Below, piece by piece: positions 20,458 through 24,075 of a stretch of 24,075 bases of DNA (positions are counted from its first letter, which is position 1; every line of letters starts with the position of its first letter). The notes below the pieces were generated by a model. That model was not told where the DNA came from, searched no databases, and saw nothing but the letters and a program-made list of their open reading frames with translations. Origin of the DNA: Clostridium sp. CAG:411. GTDB taxonomy: Bacteria; Bacillota; Clostridia; Lachnospirales; Lachnospiraceae. Position numbers and translations under genes: made by a program. Location: assembly GCA_000437275.1 (NCBI GenBank), contig FR899736.1, positions 1 to 24,075 on the forward strand. The letters run 5' to 3'.

Positions 20458-23035
20458 ATTCCTGCACACCAAGTTGTCCTGCTTTATCTGTCAACACAAT
20501 CGTATCTCCCATAGATACCTGTTCTGCCAAAATCATTCTTGCTACCAATGTTTCTACATTCTTTTGCAGGTATCGTTTCACAGGTCTTGCACCGTAAACC
20601 GGGTCATACGCCTGCTCAATTACTAATTGTTTTCCACTATCTGTCAATGCAATTTTAAGTTCTTTATCTGCCAGTCGCTTATTCAAATCTGCTACAAGCA
20701 GGTCTACAATTCCGCCTACATTTTCCTTTGATAATGGCTTAAACATAATAATTTCATCCAAACGGTTCAAAAACTCTGGTCTGAAATGTCCACGAAGATC
20801 ACTTTCTACCATCTTCTGTGCTTCCTCTTTAATATTTCCATCTTCATCAATTCCATCAAGCAAATAGCTGGAACCAATGTTAGAGGTTAAAATCAAAATG
20901 GTATTTTTAAAATCTACGGTTCTTCCCTGAGAGTCTGTGATACGTCCATCATCCAACACCTGTAATAATACGTTAAATACATCTGGATGTGCCTTTTCAA
21001 TTTCATCAAACAGTACAACAGAATATGGTTTTCTACGAACCGCTTCTGTCAATTGTCCGCCTTCTTCATATCCTACATATCCAGGTGCCGCACCAATCAA
21101 ACGAGATACGGAATATTTCTCCATATATTCACTCATATCAATACGAACCATGGCAGCTTCATTGTCAAACAAACTTTCTGCCAATGCTTTGGCAAGTTCT
21201 GTCTTACCTACACCTGTTGGTCCTAAGAATAGGAAGGAACCAATTGGTTTTGTTGGATCTTTAATCCCTGCCTTAGAACGAAGAATCGCTTCTGCAACCT
21301 TTTGTACTCCATCGTCCTGTCCCACTACTCTCTTGTGAAGTTGCTCTGGCAAATGTAAGGTCTTTGCTCTTTCGCTTTCTGTCAATTTAGCAATTGGAAT
21401 ACCCGTCCAACGGGAAATAATTCTGGCAATCTCTTCCTCACTAACACAGTCGTGTACCAATTCTCTCTTCTGTGTCTGTACCTTTTCTTCCTCTTCTGCC
21501 AATTGTTTCTCCAACTGTGGGATCACACCATACTGCAACTCAGACATTTTTGCGGTATCGTAAGCACGCTCTGCAATTTTATATTCATTGTGTGCAGCTT
21601 CTAACTTCTCTTTTAATTTTTGTACTTTTTCTACTGCGGATTTTTCATTGTCCCACTTTGCTTTTTGCTGTGCAAAATCGTCTCGCAATTCTGCCAATTC
21701 TTTTTGCAGATTCTCCAATCTCTCTTTGCTCAAACGGTCCTCTTCTTTTTTAAGCGCCGTCTCTTCAATCTCTAACTGCATAATCTTTCTTCGCAAATCA
21801 TCCATAGCAGTTGGCATAGAGTCAAGCTCTGTCTTAATTAACGCACAAGCTTCATCGACTAAGTCAATTGCCTTATCTGGAAGAAAACGATCCGAAATAT
21901 AACGATTAGATAAAGTTGCTGCGGATACCAATGCACCATCTGTAATTTTTACACCATGGAAAATCTCATACCGATCCTTTAAGCCACGCAAAATGGAAAT
22001 CGTATCTTCCACTGTAGGCTCATCCACCATAACTGGCTGGAAACGACGCTCCAAAGCCGCATCCTTTTCCACATACATACGATATTCATTCAAGGTAGTA
22101 GCTCCGATACAGTGCAACTCACCTCTGGCAAGCATTGGTTTTAGCATATTACCTGCATCCATACTACCTTCTGTCTTTCCTGCGCCAACAATGGTATGAA
22201 GTTCATCAATAAAGAGGATAATCTCTCCATCACTTTTCTTTACTTCTTCCAATACGGCTTTCAGACGTTCCTCAAATTCACCACGATACTTCGCACCTGC
22301 TACCAATGCACCCATATCCAATGCAAATACTTTTTTATTCTTCAATCCATCTGGTACATCTCCCTGCACAATACGTTGCGCAAGTCCTTCTACCGCTGCG
22401 GTCTTACCAACACCAGGTTCACCAATCAGGACCGGATTGTTCTTTGTCTTTCTGGATAAGATACGAATAATGTTTCGAATCTCGCTGTCTCGTCCGATGA
22501 CAGGGTCAAGCTTTTGCTGTCTGGCACGTTCCACCAAATCATAACCATATTTTTCCAATGTGTCATAGGTTGCCTCTGGATTATCCGATGTTACTTTCTG
22601 ATTTCCTCTTACACTGGATAATGCCTGCAAGAAACGATTTCGATCAATACCAAAAGACTGGAACAGACCTTTCATTTCTTTTGTCGCATGTTTCAACATA
22701 CTAAGGAACAAATGCTCTACAGAAACATATTCATCTCCCATGGCTTTCGCTTCATCTTCTGCATAAATTAAAACTTTATTTAATCCATCTCCGACAAACA
22801 CTTTTCCACCGGATACTTTCGGACGTTTCTTTAACAGTCCTTCTACCTGTGCCAGAAAAACTTCAGGCTGTATTTCCATCTTTTCAATTAGCTTTTCAAT
22901 CAAACTATCCTCAATCGTAAGCAAACTATAAAGTAAATGCTCCTGTGCCAATTCCTGATGGCCATAGTCATATGCAATCTTTTCGCAATTCTGTACTGCT
23001 TCCATTGATTTCTGTGTAAATTTATTGATATTCAT
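20456..23035 (-). CDS. clpB: ClpB disaggregase chaperone
   Basis: Hexameric AAA+ unfoldase that, with DnaK, pulls proteins out of aggregates; cytosolic. 859 aa from the chosen start, normal length. Two N-terminal Clp repeats (about 1-145); NBD1 Walker A GEPGVGKT (205-212), pore loop with Y250, Walker B ILFIDE (273-278); coiled-coil middle domain (about 405-525), which separates ClpB from ClpA/ClpC; NBD2 Walker A GPTGVGKT (605-612), pore loop GYVGYEEGG (652-660), Walker B VVLFDE (673-678). No ClpP-docking IGF/L tripeptide noticed. Start: AGGAGG lies 7 nt before the ATG at 23035; the longer frame to 23059 would include that site. Promoter at 23151-23179; no CIRCE or CtsR operator seen. Confidence 0.96.
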   Translation of the reverse strand: MNINKFTQKSMEAVQNCEKIAYDYGHQELAQEHLLYSLLTIEDSLIEKLIEKMEIQPEVFLAQVEGLLKKRPKVSGGKVFVGDGLNKVLIYAEDEAKAMGDEYVSVEHLFLSMLKHATKEMKGLFQSFGIDRNRFLQALSSVRGNQKVTSDNPEATYDTLEKYGYDLVERARQQKLDPVIGRDSEIRNIIRILSRKTKNNPVLIGEPGVGKTAAVEGLAQRIVQGDVPDGLKNKKVFALDMGALVAGAKYRGEFEERLKAVLEEVKKSDGEIILFIDELHTIVGAGKTEGSMDAGNMLKPMLARGELHCIGATTLNEYRMYVEKDAALERRFQPVMVDEPTVEDTISILRGLKDRYEIFHGVKITDGALVSAATLSNRYISDRFLPDKAIDLVDEACALIKTELDSMPTAMDDLRRKIMQLEIEETALKKEEDRLSKERLENLQKELAELRDDFAQQKAKWDNEKSAVEKVQKLKEKLEAAHNEYKIAERAYDTAKMSELQYGVIPQLEKQLAEEEEKVQTQKRELVHDCVSEEEIARIISRWTGIPIAKLTESERAKTLHLPEQLHKRVVGQDDGVQKVAEAILRSKAGIKDPTKPIGSFLFLGPTGVGKTELAKALAESLFDNEAAMVRIDMSEYMEKYSVSRLIGAAPGYVGYEEGGQLTEAVRRKPYSVVLFDEIEKAHPDVFNVLLQVLDDGRITDSQGRTVDFKNTILILTSNIGSSYLLDGIDEDGNIKEEAQKMVESDLRGHFRPEFLNRLDEIIMFKPLSKENVGGIVDLLVADLNKRLADKELKIALTDSGKQLVIEQAYDPVYGARPVKRYLQKNVETLVARMILAEQVSMGDTIVLTDKAGQLGVQE

Positions 23036-23150
23036 ACTACTACCTCCTATCATCAACACTTGAGGAATGGCTATAACAATTCAGGCAATGACCTGTTTTG
23101 CTACAAAAATTCGCTGCAAGTAAAACATATATCTTATTTGTTCTACATCA

Positions 23151-23179
23151 ACTATAACACTTGTAATTTAAAAATGCAA
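23151..23179 (-). promoter_or_regulatory. Promoter of clpB
   Basis: Minus strand TTGCAT (23174-23179), 17-bp spacer, TATAGT (23151-23156) preceded by TGT (extended -10). It gives a ~110-nt leader containing a small hairpin CAGG-tcattg-CCTG (about 23079-23096). The -35 starts 8 bp beyond the stop of the upstream transglutaminase-like gene. Confidence 0.65.
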
Positions 23180-23186
23180 GTACTTT

Positions 23187-24041
23187 TTAATAACTTTTTA
23201 AAGCTACGGGATAGACATTCCGAAACTCTACCTTATCGTATTCCTTATCCCTGACATGATCCAATAAGTCTGCATCCGATTTCAGAAAGTATCGATATCT
23301 TACACTTGTTTTTCCAAAAGCTCCTACAGGATCATCCCAAGTAGCATCTATGTTGTACCATTTCTTTCCAATTTTTACAATATTCCAAGCATGAAGCTGT
23401 CCCTTTGCATTTCCCGTAATCACTCGACAAGGTATTCCTGCTTCTGTCATCATTTTATATAATAAAGTTGCATAGCCCTGACACGCTGATGTCCCCTCCA
23501 CCAATGCGTAATATGGGGTATTGTAGCTGGTAGATGTATCATATTCCACATGATCAACGATATAATCATGCACCGCTTTTATTTTCTCATAATCGGACAT
23601 ATCCTTTTTTATAATGTCTTTTATAATCTTCTTTATTCGCTTGTCTACCTTCTTTGTCTGCTCATCATTTTCTAAATATTCCATCTCATAGGTCACAGTG
23701 TATACATTTCCCACTCCACTCATATTTATATGAGAAGCTTTGTGTACAAAATGCATATAGTCATAATCGGAAGACGTTTTCGGATTATCAATCAAAAAAG
23801 CTTCATTGATACTATCCTGTACAAACTCCTGCATCTCTGCCTTACTTCCTCGATAAACCAGTGTAATATATTTTTGCTTTTCGCACATTTTATCGTGCAA
23901 CTCTAACACATATTCCTGCCTTTCCGCTTCGCTCATGTCCCCCTTTAAATATGCAGATACCACTCCATATTTTTGTTCCATGTAAAGTCCCGCTAAAAGG
24001 AACCCACCTAGCAATATTAAAAAAATCTGAAATTTCCTCAC
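23187..24041 (-). CDS. Transglutaminase-like (papain-fold) protein, membrane-tethered or secreted
   Basis: 284 aa. An N-terminal hydrophobic segment (4-20) directs export; there is no clear cleavage site, so it is probably an anchor. A charged region (about 31-150) precedes a transglutaminase core domain with its triad visible: C187 in EGTSACQGYA, H217 in QLHAWNIV and D232 in NIDATWDDP. The preceding helix (DYEKIKAVHDYIVDHVEYD) is typical. In bacteria such domains act as cysteine proteases or cross-linkers at the cell surface; the substrate is unknown. Start is GTG at 24041 with GGGAGG 7 nt upstream. No terminator was found between it and clpB, so some read-through into clpB is possible. Confidence 0.88.
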   Translation of the reverse strand: MRKFQIFLILLGGFLLAGLYMEQKYGVVSAYLKGDMSEAERQEYVLELHDKMCEKQKYITLVYRGSKAEMQEFVQDSINEAFLIDNPKTSSDYDYMHFVHKASHINMSGVGNVYTVTYEMEYLENDEQTKKVDKRIKKIIKDIIKKDMSDYEKIKAVHDYIVDHVEYDTSTSYNTPYYALVEGTSACQGYATLLYKMMTEAGIPCRVITGNAKGQLHAWNIVKIGKKWYNIDATWDDPVGAFGKTSVRYRYFLKSDADLLDHVRDKEYDKVEFRNVYPVALKSY

Positions 24042-24075
24042 CTTACTTCCCTCCCTTATTTTTATAGAGTAAACG

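Overview
The window is low-GC DNA from a Gram-positive, anaerobic member of the Clostridia, most likely Lachnospiraceae. Evidence: a PPi-type phosphofructokinase, a group-B monomeric [FeFe] hydrogenase, a PerR/reverse-rubrerythrin pair, lipoprotein-anchored transport, an InlB-type repeat surface protein, strong AGGAGG ribosome binding sites and U-rich intrinsic terminators. The family assignment is inference; no rRNA or other phylogenetic marker is present. I found no tRNA, rRNA, CRISPR array, prophage or intact transposase.

Layout. 178-1419 (-) PPi-dependent phosphofructokinase behind a ~290-nt leader; 1863-2795 (-) alpha/beta hydrolase; 3000-3569 (+) peptidyl-tRNA hydrolase, whose stop directly abuts that of the convergent hydrogenase 3570-5042 (-). 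The gap 5043-5836 holds the hydrogenase promoter with two inverted-repeat operator candidates, a 188-bp MITE-like element with terminal inverted repeats and an 8-bp target duplication, and the perR promoter. 5837-6226 (+) perR and 6593-7180 (+) reverse rubrerythrin form a peroxide-defence pair; a perfect 19-bp palindrome lies at the rubrerythrin start site. 7432-7833 (+) is a small lipoprotein, and 7939-9084 (-) a secreted beta-rich repeat protein.

The block 13612-9282 (-) looks like one five-gene operon: a membrane-anchored InlB-repeat protein, a small acidic unknown protein, two MacB/FtsX-type permeases and their ATPase. Divergently, 13950-16179 (+) encodes a polar amino-acid importer whose substrate-binding domain is fused to the permease with its two halves in swapped (circularly permuted) order, followed by the ATPase. 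A compact, stem-rich, GC-richer element separates this from a 4'-phosphopantetheinyl transferase (16487-17137, +).

The last third is housekeeping and stress: DEAD-box helicase 17159-18742 (-) with a long, strongly structured leader containing an internal terminator-like hairpin; DHH phosphoesterase 19337-20404 (+); ClpB 20456-23035 (-); and a secreted or membrane-tethered transglutaminase-like protein 23187-24041 (-).

The items I find most worth follow-up are the permuted binding protein, the helicase leader RNA, the MITE with a diverged partial relative at 19099-19140, the structured element at 16190-16390, and the five-gene InlB/ABC operon. All functions are read from motifs; no database search was run.
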